Source: Ministeria vibrans ATCC 50519 | Taxonomy: Eukaryota > Opisthokonta > Filasterea | Direction of reading: 5' to 3' | Assembly (NCBI GenBank): GCA_943704425.1 | Contig: CALSCP010001228.1 | Span: 3,428-35,082 of the forward strand | Length of the DNA: 31,655 bases | Part shown: positions 9,171 through 21,300 of the stretch, piece by piece | Layout: every line of letters begins with the position of its first letter | Numbering within the stretch: the first letter of the stretch is position 1 | Notes under the pieces: model-generated | The model's database searches: none | What the model was told of the DNA's origin: nothing | What the model saw: only the letters and a program-made list of their open reading frames with translations | Made by a program: the position numbers and the translations under genes

Positions 9171-11640
9171 TCAGAAGTGCCAATCAGTGTAATCTTCCAG
9201 AGGAGTGCTGTGGTTAGTGTTGTTGGGCGAGGGTGTACCCCGCATTTCGTCAAGAAGCCGCGTGCGTTCTGCGACTCGACTGGGCGGAGACACAGACGGC
9301 TGAAACACATAAAAATCAATTTGGGGAAGGAGAGATTCGAGAAAAGTATTATACCATTTTTCTTGCGGTGAGATGGGGAGAGAACCAGCTCTGTTTGTGT
9401 GGTGGGGCGTTCTGATTCTGGCTCTGTGGTGACTGTGAATTCATTTCTGGACAAAACAACGCACAGTTCCATAAAAAAATTGAGTGAGCACTTTGTTTGT
9501 AGCACATGCGTGTGTGGGCTTACGTTGAGACTTGAGGAATGTCTCAATGGTACGCTGAGCCTGAAACAGAAAAAAAAAAAAAAAGACACAAAAAAAGAGA
9601 TAATAAGAGAAAATGGGATACAGAAGAAAGGAGTGGATGGGCGGATGCGAACCGTTTGTGTAGCAATGCGGGTGATTTCAGACTCTCTCTTGGTCAGTCG
9701 TTGGAGTATTTCAATGCGAAGTTTTGCCATTTCCTTAAGAGCAAATATGAGTGTGAGATGAACGTGAGTATGCCACAGTGTCATTTTCAGTGTGTGTTCT
9801 GTGTGGCGAGTATAATATATACCGCTTGAAATTGACTGTGGTAGTGCATCTCAATGCTTTGTCGTAGTGTGTCGTGTTGCGCGGCGATTGCAGTGCGCAC
9901 ATGCGATACCACAAACGGCTTGAGCACTCCGTCAATGCTAGTGCGCTCAAACCGCTCCAGTTGGCTCTGCAGTTGTCCCTACACAGCCCAGTTGAAAGTG
10001 TAAGCTATTTTACGAATGACGTACGTTTGTGAGAATGACATGGCCATCGGGAAGAATGCCGGAGAGCTTGGAAAGAGAAAGATCGCGATGGACATCGGCA
10101 AGAACCCGCGGCGTGAGGCTGACGTGCAGGCGCCGCACTAGCTCATCGTCGTTGCCCGACGACGTCCCAGGCCCCTCGTCCTTCTGGCGTTGTTTCTCTT
10201 CCTATGCGCACCGACACACGCACAGACAGAGATAGAGAGAGAGCAAAAACAAAAGAAAAAGAAAAAGAAAGGAAAGAAACAAAGTGATAGAGAGGAAACG
10301 AAACAAAGCGATAACATCAGTCTCATTCTCAATTGCACATTGCCATACTTCGTCTTGTCGTTTAAACTCAATGAGGTCCGAAAGAGTGCCTGCAATGGTT
10401 TCCAGTTGTGCGCGGTGCTGGTCAAGAGTTGCGTCGTGAGCGTCGGTGCGGTCGGCACTGTCGCGCATGAGCTGGTGCCACTCGGCAATGGACTGGCGCA
10501 TGGAGAGAAGTTCGCTGCGCACAGACTGTTCGACACTCGTGAGAGGAGTGCGTGGAGAGGCCAAGGTGGATGTCACTGTTGCCGTTGATGTAGGAAACTG
10601 GGGCGCGCCCACACTGCTTACACTCTGGCTTGCACTGCCAATGCTACTCTCGCTGGAGCAATGACTGATCGCACTGAGATCGGACATGTCGCATTTTCCT
10701 TTAGTGGTGCGTGAGAGACAGTCGGCTGTGTATGTCGAAGAAACCGCATGTGTTGTAGAGATGGGTGTAGGGGTCGGGTGGAAGTGAACGGCAGTTGAAG
10801 TTGCAGTGGGCGATCGCTTGGCTGCGTAGCGATTGACTTCGTCACGCATCGAGCTAAGCACCTGGTCCAATTGAAATGCACTGCTGCTAGCAGTCGGTGA
10901 GGTAGCGCAGGTAGTTTCCTGTCCACCAAAGCCAGTGTTGGTGCGAGATGCAAAGGGGTCCTACAAGAAAGAGTGTGAACGTAATAAACAGCCAAGCGAG
11001 GAGAGCGCTGTCCGTCTCACCTCTCGATAGGCAACAAGACGCGGACGGGGGGGCGTCTCTTGTGGCGCCAGCGGAGCAGTGAAGCGTGGAGGCGGCGGCG
11101 CGGCTGCTGAAGAGACGGGCAGGGCATGGGGCGCGACGTGTCTGGCGGCGGTGGGAATGGGGGCGGAGGCAGACGCGAGGTAACGGTCCAGCAGCGGGTC
11201 GTATCGACGTGGAGGAGCGTACGCGTTTGCAGAGGACCCGGTCCCGCCGCAATGTGAATCCCGTGCACCATAGCTCAGTGTGGGTGGTGATGCTGAGGCG
11301 GCACGCGGCGCATTGTCCCAGTTTTGGTAAGTGGGCGAATTTGGCGCGCTTCGGACTTGCGGTCGGTCTGTCCGTCCTGACGATGGGGCCGCCGTTGGAA
11401 GGTTCGTCTGCGTGAATCGGGGCGGGTGGGACCGTGGAGGGTGGGAGGCAGTGGCGGTTGCGGCGGCTGAAGCGCGAAACAGCGGTGGTTCGTATGTGTG
11501 AGACACGGTTTGTCGTGAAGGCCATGGGGAGTCTGAAAGAGAGAGAGAGAGATGGAGAGAAAAAGAGCGAAGGGCCAGCACTGATGAGCTGAGACTGTTT
11601 CGTGGGAAGGAGAGAGGTGAAGGGCTGACTTACGGCTCAT
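9171..11640 (-). CDS. Unrecognised disordered and coiled-coil protein
   Basis: Nine exons: 11634-11640, 11021-11532, 10349-10960, 10025-10201, 9823-9978, 9653-9733, 9524-9560, 9355-9446 and 9171-9299; 600 residues, all phases closing. The first exon holds only ATG AGC C. Residues 1-175 are Pro/Ala/Ser/Arg-rich and disordered (motif RRYDPLLDRYLASAS near 124). A Ser/Thr-rich linker follows to about 285. Coiled coil occupies about 285-360 (SVEQSVRSELLSMRQSIAEW onwards). A conserved-looking segment, LVRRLHVSLTPRVLADVHRD, comes near 395. A second helical stretch runs to about 515 (QLQSQLERFERTSIDGVLKP; EMAKLRIEILQRLTKRESEI). The tail is polar and ends in PLEDYTDWHF. Exon 9355-9446 was found because skipping it breaks the phase. 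No family is recognised; a scaffold or cytoskeletal role is only a guess. Confidence 0.72.
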
Positions 11641-12338
11641 CACAAAGTAGAAGAAGAAAACTTTTATAATATTGACAAGTTCATTGAAATAATTGATCAA
11701 CTCATTCCACTGATGTTATCTGATAAAATGGCATGGTTCATTGTTGTACAAGGGCTTGAAGCGCTCTGCTTTCGCATTCGCCTCGCTGCTGTGCTAGGAT
11801 AAAAAGAAAATGTCAGTACCAGAGCGATAGAGTGAGCAGATGAGGGGAAAGCACAAAACGCTCACGAAGTATAAAACACTCCAAAGGCACAAAGGGACAA
11901 TCTCGCAGCGCCTATGACTCATGCAAAGCCTATGGCATAGCCGACTAAAGCTATTGCACACGCAATAAACAGACCACAAGGGGTCCTGATGCAGCGGGTC
12001 TCCGTGGCAAGCACAGAACGGACAGGACACGGTGTCCGGGTTGAGGCCACAGCGGACCAAAACAACGTCCCTTCCATGAGAGCACAAAACACGCACAGAA
12101 CGTGAATGTTCGTGCTCTCAAAGTCGGGACACCCGACACACACACATCGACAAAAAGAGTACTCTCATTATCGCTGTGGGTCCTCCTAACACCGCATTAT
12201 GTGCAGGCAATGCACTAAAGGTATCACGCGCGATAAACAAACCAACCAAAAAAAAAAAAAAAAAAAAAAATAGACCTTTTGTCTCGCTACCGCTCACACA
12301 CACGCCCATCGCTCTCTATCCTCTTTGTGGCTCTGTAG
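11641..12338. other. Region between divergent genes; should hold the missing 5' exon(s) of the giant receptor
   Basis: About 700 bp between the coiled-coil start (11640, minus) and the splice acceptor of the giant receptor (12338). A pyrimidine-rich tract and TCTGTAG precede 12339, so an upstream exon must exist, but I find no convincing signal-peptide exon. Short plus-strand frames (start at 11713; open stretch 11941-12104) and minus-strand frames (11794-12143) are open but unconvincing. Perfect short inverted repeats are clustered: 12025-12037, 12077-12085 with 12112-12120, and 12123-12137. A 24-base A run lies at 12247-12270. Upstream of 11640 the minus strand is also open (Asn/Phe-rich), which could extend that gene or be chance. 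Confidence 0.5.
12077..12137. other. Pair of perfect inverted repeats (hairpins)
   Basis: TGAGAGCAC (12077-12085) pairs with GTGCTCTCA (12112-12120), and directly after it GTCGGG-ACA-CCCGAC (12123-12137) forms a tight hairpin. A third, GGACAC-G-GTGTCC, lies at 12025-12037. Their role is unknown: structured leader, promoter element or remnant of a small transposon. Confidence 0.5.
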
Positions 12339-15300
12339 GAACTCCTTGATGGCTCGGTTCCCGAAGAGTACTATGTCGTTTTCAACTCGTCAGGCGTCCT
12401 TGACCACATACTCACGCACTCAAACGAAGAGGTGGATCGTGCGCCTCTCACCAACTTATTCGATCGCATCGCGCACGCGTTTGGTTTTGACTGGTCCGCA
12501 CACGGCACTCGCGACGATCACGACATCCACGGGGCTCACTCCGCAGTGTACACGGTCGGAGAAACACCGCTGGCTCGCGTGCGTACCCGCTCGCTCGACA
12601 ACCATCCAGGCATGTCCACTCGTCATGGCGGCCATCGTCAGCAGGCCGAGTGGAATCACGTCACCGAGGCTCACTGGAGCCAGACTCATGGTCTGCCAGA
12701 GTCTTTTCATGTACGCGAGTCGGGATCAGTGCCACTTGCTCCCGACACACGAACCGCCCCGGTCGACGTGCCCCTCCACCAATCCGCGGGCGAAAGTGCT
12801 CGTGCGCTTCGCTCAGCGGAACTCACACTGCAACTCATGCACGTTGAGCCCACTGGTGCAACAGCCATGTTGCAAGAATACCATCAACGCGAGCAGCGTC
12901 CCGTGCCTCTCTGCTCGTCGGAAACACGCCAACCCGCCGACCTGCTTGCCTCACGACCCGTCCACCCGTCAACCCCCGACGGTGCAGACGCCTCCGAACA
13001 ACAGCTCGCTCAGTTGGTCCATGCGTTAGCCATGGCCGAATCTGCTGAACTTGAGATGGACTCGAAAACTCTCTCGGCTCACGTTGACTTTGTGCGTGCC
13101 CACCCAAACGCCGTCACGCTCCTCTTCAACCGATTCCTCTCCACCGCCTCGGCTCCTTCCTCAGTTACCGACAAAACCCGTCGTCTGGTGCTCTCCATCC
13201 TTGGGCTTGCGGCTGGTCCCACTGCCGAGTCCATGCTGCTTCGTTGTCTTCAGGGCGAGTGTGGCACTCTGGTGAATCCGTCGTCGGGCGCTGCAACCGC
13301 CCTCGAATGGGACGTTGTTCATGCCCTCGGTCAACTGCGCCACGCCTCCTCGTCCACTCTACATGCCCTGCACGCTCACACAATCGACGCACCTGCAAAA
13401 CATTACTTGTGGCCCCTCGTCGGTGCGCTTGTGCGGCACATGCACCCCTCTCCTAGCACAGCTGCCTCGCTCGACGCTCTTGCCGCCGCAACTCGCGCCT
13501 GCTCTAATCATCATGTCGAATGTGTCGTTGCCGGTCTCAATGCCCTCGGGAACGCCGGAGGTGCACACCACTCTCCGGACGCGCTGAGCACCATCCACGA
13601 CCATCTCGAGCATCCCAGCGAGCCAGTGGTCGTTGCCGCCACTCAGGCACTTCGTCACGTGCCCACTCTCGACGCTGAAACGCAGCTGCTGGACCGCTTG
13701 TGCGACCATCCGTCGCCTGCTGTACGTCTCTCGGCTCTCAGTGCCCTGCACGACCGTGTCCTCTCAACGGACGCTGTCCGTCGTTTGAGTCACACCGAAC
13801 AGCAGCTTGTTGACCGTGTGAGCCGGAGCGAGCCTAACGACGCGCTTGCACACGACGCTCGCGTCACACAGGACCTCGCGGCGCTTCTCGATCACAATCG
13901 AGTGACCCGTGCCACTGCTGTGGTGCGTCAAGCGCGTCGTGCCGTAAAGCATGTCCGTAATCGCCGCTACATTACGAACGCGCCAACAGTGGCGCTCCTC
14001 ACCGGCGGCTATGCCAACTCGTGGTCCGACGTCTTTGGTGTCGAAGAGGCCGGCACCAGCATCAGCATGGCGTCCGACAACTCGGGCTCCATCACCATGG
14101 CGGGCGCCAGCGAAACCACCACTCGGTCCGAACTGAAGGCTCATTCCACCGTCAACGGTGTCTTCTTGCAGGCGCGTTTTCCCATGGCCGAGGTACTCGC
14201 GGCTGTCACGTCGACACTCGACGAGCACTCCGTGCCCGCCAATGCCCTCAATGCTGGTCAGGACCCCCGTCTCGACTGCTCCCAGCTGTCCACGGTGAAC
14301 TCGGCTGCCTTTGCAGCGCTTCCCGCCTGTCCTTGCTCCATTGCCAAAGACTCTAATGGCATTTTCATCAACCCCGATCGGTCGCTGTGGGTCAATTCGT
14401 ACGAGAGCTCACTCATGCTTGCTTTTTACAAGCCTGGCGCCCAATTGTGCCTTACTAGTCGCCTACAAACTCCCACCGGTCCGCGTGTCGCCGAGCAACA
14501 GTGTTGCTACGCTACTCCGCTTGGTGCCAGCGCATTTGAGCTCATTACCCTTGGCGACGGCGCAGGCTCGGTGCTCTCCGTGTCACCTTGGTACAACTAC
14601 GCGCGCGAGCACTTTGTCGCCGACATGGCGCCCCTCATCTCGTGCCGCAACCAAAACCAGCGTGCCACCTACACGACGCGACGTCCGACGCTGTCGGGCA
14701 CCTGTACCGCCCAGGACTCGGGTGTGACCTCGCCCGCGTCGAGTGAGCCCATTCGTCTGGCCAACGTCGCCGGCGAACAGCTCATCATGAGCTACACTGG
14801 CTACAGCGCACAGCTCAAACCCTCGATTACGGCTCTCACCAGCGTCATTGGTTATGGACACGTTCCCCTGAGCAACGAAGTGCTTCCCGTGTCGCTTTCC
14901 ATGGACCAGGCTGAGCTCCTTCTTCTCTTCGATATGATTGCAGCGCAGAATTGTGTCCAGGCACTCGACGGTACTGCCGCCTTTACCGACGACATGTTCT
15001 CCGCCATGGTTTCGTTTGCCCTGTCGCTCGGCTGCACCGCATTCACCGCGTCGCCCCTTGCCTCGTCCGTCAACAACGTTGCAGCTGTACCTAGCAACTT
15101 CTTGCAGTACACCCAAAGTGATTTGCCGTCGGGTGTCACCTTCTTGGTGAATCGTCGCCAGGCCGAAGGCGAACTCTTCCTTCGTGGCGTACCCCTTGTC
15201 CTCACGCCCACCTACCAGAGCAGTGCAACCCTCTTCAAGATTGCCGGCAATGTTTTGTCAAGCGTCACACCTTTCACCACTCTTGGTCAGTCGCCCACGC

Positions 15301-18300
15301 TTGCCTCCTACTCGTACGCCACCTCGCATCCGCGCACCGCCGTCCGCTTCTTTGGACCCTCGCCCGTTTCCATCTCCTTTTCGACGGCCGTCTTCTCGTG
15401 GACTTCCACCGGCAATGGCTTCTACAGCGGCTCCATTAACATGCAGATACAGCCAAGTCTCGCCAAGTTCTCGGCGAGTGCCGTCAGCTCGGTGGACCTT
15501 ACCGTGGCGGCCTCCTCCCAAATTAGCCAGGATGGCGAAGAGGGCAAACTGGCGCTGTCCGCTGACATTGCCAAACAGTCCCCGTCGAGCAGTGTCTCGC
15601 AGACCCTCAAGGAATTTCCCTACACCTTTGAGCACAACGACTTTGTCGACTCGACACCCGTCTCCACCACGCTTACCCTCGAGTACCGCTGGCAGGATCC
15701 CGTGTGCGGCTCGTGTGGCAAGGGTTGCCAGTCGTGCAAGTGGGAGTGGACCAGCTGGACCACCATCCCCGTATGGAACCTCAACTTGCCCAGTCAGCAT
15801 CAGGTCGTGGTGCAGGACCAGGTGACATTGACTGAGTCACCGGGCCCTTATGGCGCGACCGTATTCGACGGTAGCGCCGAGCGCGAACTGGACTTCTCCC
15901 AAAACACTCGCTTTGCCTTGTGCTCATGGAACGCCTTTGCTGTCACCAACACGCGCATCGCCCTGTACGAGGTGGGCCTCGTCACTAGTGCCAGTGCCAC
16001 GCCAACCACTTGGATGCCGGTTGGCACAGCTCGCTTTGCTGCCATCTACCCGTCCGGTGGCATTCAGTCGGCACAGCTCTGTGCAGTGCGAGGCACCACC
16101 TTTGGCGGGCAGAAGCTTGTGCAGTACAGCAACGGATTTGACATCGACACGACGCCGCCGCTGGTGGGTGTGGTATTTGACGGCGAGCTTAATGCCGATC
16201 TCACCTACACGAGCGTGCAATACTCCGCCATGGGCTCGTGGACCATGAACGACCCAACCTCGGGGCCTATCGCGACCGAGATTACCGTCGCTCTCGCACC
16301 ATTCACCACCGAACTCCTTGTGCCTTGGGTCTTTGTGGGCGCCGTCAAAACCTACACTCAATGGTTCACGTTGCAGACGGCCCTACCGCAAGACACCACC
16401 GTCTACTACGGCGTGCGTGGCATTAACGAGGCCGGCCTCATGTCGGTGCAGTGGTCTAATGGTGTCACTATTGACTTGACGCCGCCCGTTCTCCCGTCTC
16501 CTGGCGTGCTCATTTCCTCGGCTCGACGTGCTCTCTTGCCGGCCGTTAACGACGAGTCATCCGACATTCTGCGCTTCTTCCAGTCCGACGCGTCAAGGGT
16601 CAACGTCACCTTCCCGGCTCTTAACGACCCCGACAGCGGCATCAGCACGGTGGACGTGGCGTGTGGACCGAGTCCGGGCGACATTACTACGGCTGTTGCC
16701 TCCGCCACCGGCCTTACCTATGTGTCGTCGTCGCCCTGGCACGAGTTCACCGAACTCTCGCTTGTGCACGAGAGCTCTTACTTCTGCTGGATTGTCGCCT
16801 ACAATGGCGCCGAAGACCACGCCGTTTACATTGGACCGGCTTTTGTCGTCGACACTGAGGCACCCGTTGTACTGCGAGTGCTCGACGGCAACGCCGCCAC
16901 CGACGAGGTTTTTCAGGAGACCCCAAGCGAGGCGTGCGTCAGTTGGCTTGCCCAGGATAACACCAGCTCCATTGTGCGTGTTGAATGGGCCGTGGGCACT
17001 GCAGTCAACACGGATGATGTGCTCTCGTGGGGTCCGGCCTCAAATCAGGTGTCAGCGGGACGCGACTGTCGCACCGTGTCGCCGCCCATGACCGACGAGA
17101 CGATGCTGTTCACGTCGGTGCGCGTCACCGACGCTGCTGGCTCCGTGAGCGCTCCAATGAGTTCGAATGGGTTTATTGTGGACGACACACCACCCGTGGC
17201 GGGTGCGGTCCTCGACGGGTGCACCGTTTCGGGCAGTGACATTGAATTTCAGGCGGACCCCACTCGCGCATGTGTCACGCTGACTGGCTTTTCTGATGTG
17301 GACAGCGGTATTTTGGGCTACAAGGTAGCGTACGGCACGTCCCCTGGCTCGGAGTCCCTCGCGCCCTTCACCTGGGTCGACGGCCTTGCCCTCTCCATCA
17401 CCGAAGGTCTCAACTTGACGGCAGGCGTGCCTGTTTACGGCACGGTGCGTGTGTACAATGGCGCCGGCCTGTTCACGCAAGCAAGCTCCAATGGGTTTGT
17501 CACGGCCCCGTATCCGCCTGCTCTTGGCACGGTGTTTGACGGACAGAATGCGACCGTTGACCAGGCATTCACGAGCAACCCAACACACATTTGTGGTACC
17601 TGGTCAGGCTTTAGCGAGCCTATCAGCGGTGTCACCTATTCGGTTGCGCTCGGCTCGCAACGTTGGCTCACCGACCTTGCGCCCCTTCGTTCGGTCGGCA
17701 CCGACACAGATTACTGCTTTACCAACGTGTCGGTGGCGCTCGGCGTCACCGCTCACGTTATTGTGACTGCCACCAGCGGCGCCAACCTTAAGACTAGCAC
17801 CAGCAGCAATGGTATGGTAGTGGACACAACGGAACCCGTGGCGGGACTCATCAATGACGGACCCGGCTCGGACGTCGAATACATAAAAGATTTGGCTCAG
17901 GCATCGTGGAGCGCCACACCGGCACCCACACTGTACGGCTACTCTGACCAGGTCGGCCCTCCCGAGCCCAAGAGCACCGCGCAGTTTGCATACCTCGCCG
18001 AGGATCTTATTGTGTTCCAGCCGGCCGATGTGCGCGTGCCTGTTGCTGGAAATGACTGCGACGATGTGCTGCGACGCTCTGGAGGAACCGCTACCACGGG
18101 CCTCTACATTGTTCAAGGTGAAATGTCGTCGGCTGTCCAGCTCATGTGCGAAATGACCACTGCCGGCGGAGGCGTCGAGCTGATTGCTGCGTACACTGAC
18201 GCGGATGGTGCCCACTGGAACTACACGTCGGACTGGGGCTTTGGACCCGCCTTTGGCAACGTGGGCGATCTCGACTTGACCACGGGCGGTCACGATTTCC

Positions 18301-21300
18301 GCTCGGTCGCCTACCACTTGCGCAAGTATGCGGACTTTGCCGTGAGCGACTCGACCAATCTGCAACAGACGGTGGTCACGCTGTTTGGATGCCTGCAAAA
18401 CTCCACGGTGGAGAAAACGATGCAGTCCATGCTCACGAATCAAACCTTCCTTGATCTGTCCAAGGCTAACAATGCGGGTCCGCCCACCTCCTACCGCTCT
18501 TGCTTTGTCTCTGCCACACACGTGCCCTCCTACTTCAAGTCGTCCCTCGACGGCTCGAGTCTTATCAGCACCGACGGGCAGATATTGCTGGGCGCCTCGT
18601 GCAAAACCAATGACATTGTGCCTATCGCGGGTGCGGTTGCGCCTCCCTCGTCCACCGCTGACAAGTATCCCGCAGGTCTTGGCTTCATTGCCGATACCCC
18701 TCCCACCACCTTCAAGACACCCGACGTGGGCGACAACGATCTGTGTGCCTCGGGTGCCACCTATGCGGCAACTGCATCGCAATGTGCGCTTGCCTACCCG
18801 CAAACAGTTTACCTGTTTGGGGTGAAGGGCCGTCTCGACTCGCAGTCGGGTCCGGCCTGGCGCGTGGGCGGTGGCAAGGGCACCCTCCTTGGCTTTATTG
18901 ACCATGAGTCGACGGTCGTCTCGTACGAGGCGTGTCTTGGCACAGCACCGTACAAGTGCGACGCCGCCCCACGTCGCTCCACTGGAGCAACTGCCGCTGT
19001 GACCTTTAGCAATGCGGTCATGACCGAGGGCACGCGCTACTTTACGACTGTGTGGGCGCACAACGGCGCCGGTCTGGTGAACTCGTCGTACACCAATGGG
19101 TTTGTTTATGACACGAGTGCACCCGAGCCCGGCCGCATTGTCGACGGCACAAACATCGACGTGGATGTCGACTACGTTGGTGTTAACAACCAACTCGCCG
19201 CGTGCTTTGACGCCTTTGCTACTCCTTCGGGCGTTGCCTTTTATCAAATCGGCTGGGGTACGTTCCCCGGTCAGGACGACATTTTTGGCTTTGAGACGCT
19301 CTCGGCGCCCCTCCCAAGTGTCATTTGCATCACGCGTGTCCCCAGTCCTGTGCTCACGCCGCTGCGTGACTACTACTTTACGGTGCGTGCTGTCACACTA
19401 CACGGCCTTGTGACCGAGGGCCGTAGCGATGGGTTCCTTGTGGACACGTCGCCGCCCTTGACCTACTACGTTTACGACGGAGATAGTGCCACGGACGAGG
19501 CGTACCTCACGCCCGAAACGGCACCACTGTGGGGCCGTTGGCTCATGCTTGAGGACTCCCCGTCAACCATTAACTACGACGTGGCCATCGAGACGCTCAC
19601 TGGCGAATCCGTCGTGCCCTATGCTGACATGGGTCCGCTTACGTCCGCCTCCTTTGCCGGTGCTTCTCTCGCCGACGGCCTTTCCTATCGATTTGCCGTG
19701 CGCGGTACAAACCAGGCAGGTCTTTCGACCGTTGCCTACTCCAACGGCTTCCTCGTGGACATGAGTCCGCCCACGGCAGGCGTTGTGGTCATCACAGGAC
19801 CGTCCGTGGAGTCGCGCGTCCCCGGCTACGTTGCCCCTGTCAATGGTGCCGTGAAGTACTTATCGGTGCTCAACGAGGCGTGTTTCACAATCGCCGGCTT
19901 TGCCGAGCCGCACGCATCGCTTACCGGTTATGAGGTGCGGTACGTGCTGAGCGAGCCTAACGCCGAGTCATCGCCGAGCTGGGTGACCAGCACGACGCTG
20001 TTGCCCAATGCGACTGACTCGTGCATTAGCCTGAGCGGCACCGCAGAAGGTCTCACGCTTGCCATCAGTATTCGTGCCGTGTCGATCACGGGCACGGCAA
20101 CCGAAGCAGTCAGTCAGGTCGTGCGATTTTCGGTGGTACCGCCGCAGGGCAGTGTCGCGCGTGACGGTCTCACCCTTGAGGATCTCGAGTATGTTCCGTG
20201 CTCGCCCGTGGGCGAGCCTACAACACGCATGTGTGCCAACTGGGACGCGTTTTCGACGCCCGGCACCGGCGGTGGACGCGTGGTTGCCTACCAGCTCGCT
20301 TATGCCGGTCTTGCGTCCGTCTTCAATGTGACCGAGGGCTGTGGTGCACCCTTGCCCTCCGTCTACAACACACCTGCAACCACCGTCGTCCAGACCATTA
20401 CGGGCTTTATTGCCTCCGGTCTCTCGGCAAACGTCTCGACCAACGGCGTTCGTTGCGACGCGTCGCCGCCGACCGTGGGTGTCGTCGACACCCAGTGTGC
20501 CATTGTGGTGAGTGGCGAAGACGCGCTTCGTCAGCAGACATGGCGTCAGTCGGGTTTCACAGTGCCCACGCCCACCATTGCCTATGTGGCATCGGCCGCC
20601 GACGTGTGCTTCCACTGGTCCAACTTTACGGAGAACGACATTCCTGGCGGTGTCACGTATCAATTTGGACTGGGCCTCAATGCCATGGCGCCCGCCAACG
20701 TGCTTCCCTTTGAGAACACCGGCACCGTCACGTCGGTTGTCGCAACCGGCCTGGCCAATGTCTTTGCCGGCTCTAGCGTGCCCATCTACGGTTTGGTGCG
20801 TGCGACCAACATCGCCAACATGTCGTCGATTGGCGCGTCGCAGGCTGTCTGGGTGGACTCGGCAAAGCCAACGGTCACGTCGATGACTGTCACCAACAGT
20901 GTGGGCTCGCAGACACAAACGGTCACTGACCTGCTCTGTGCCAACGTGACGGGTCTCACCGCCAACGGTCCGAGTGGTCTCGCACGAGTAGTCTATGCCG
21001 CCGTAGACTCGACTGGTTCGCGTGTATCATCGTACGTCGCCGTCGATCCGGCGCTCTGGTCGAACCCCTTCTTTGAGATTTGTTTGTCGCCGACCGTCGG
21101 GGCGCTGCAGACCCTTGTTAACAATGCACGCTACACGGTACAGTTGTATGCGACGTCGGGCGCGAGTGTCACCAATGTGTACCAGAGCGGCGCGATCCTC
21201 ATCGACACGCTTGCGCCGTCCGCTGGCAACGTCGCGCTCATTGTCGACGGTGTGCTCGATCAGCCGTTTCTTGCCGACTCAGACAACAGCGGTGCGTGTG

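Noticed and set aside
10190-10588. Plus-strand frame beginning MFLFLCAPTHAQ, a possible signal-peptide exon for the giant receptor
   Set aside because: It lies antisense to phased exons of the coiled-coil gene, is Lys-rich after the start, and has no route of splicing supported by similarity.
11713-11802. Short hydrophobic plus-strand peptide starting MLSDKMAWFIVV as the receptor's signal peptide
   Set aside because: It contains charged residues in the core, lacks a good donor in phase, and would still leave about 80 LLTP residues unaccounted for. Kept only as a remote possibility.
11919-12143. Minus-strand 74-codon Cys-rich frame
   Set aside because: It has no recognisable domain or splice context, overlaps another open frame, and sits in hairpin-rich noncoding sequence.
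12325-13029. Plus-strand 234-codon frame with early Met residues
   Set aside because: It is a +1 shadow of the giant receptor. The true frame continues for 13.9 kb and shows the family motifs.
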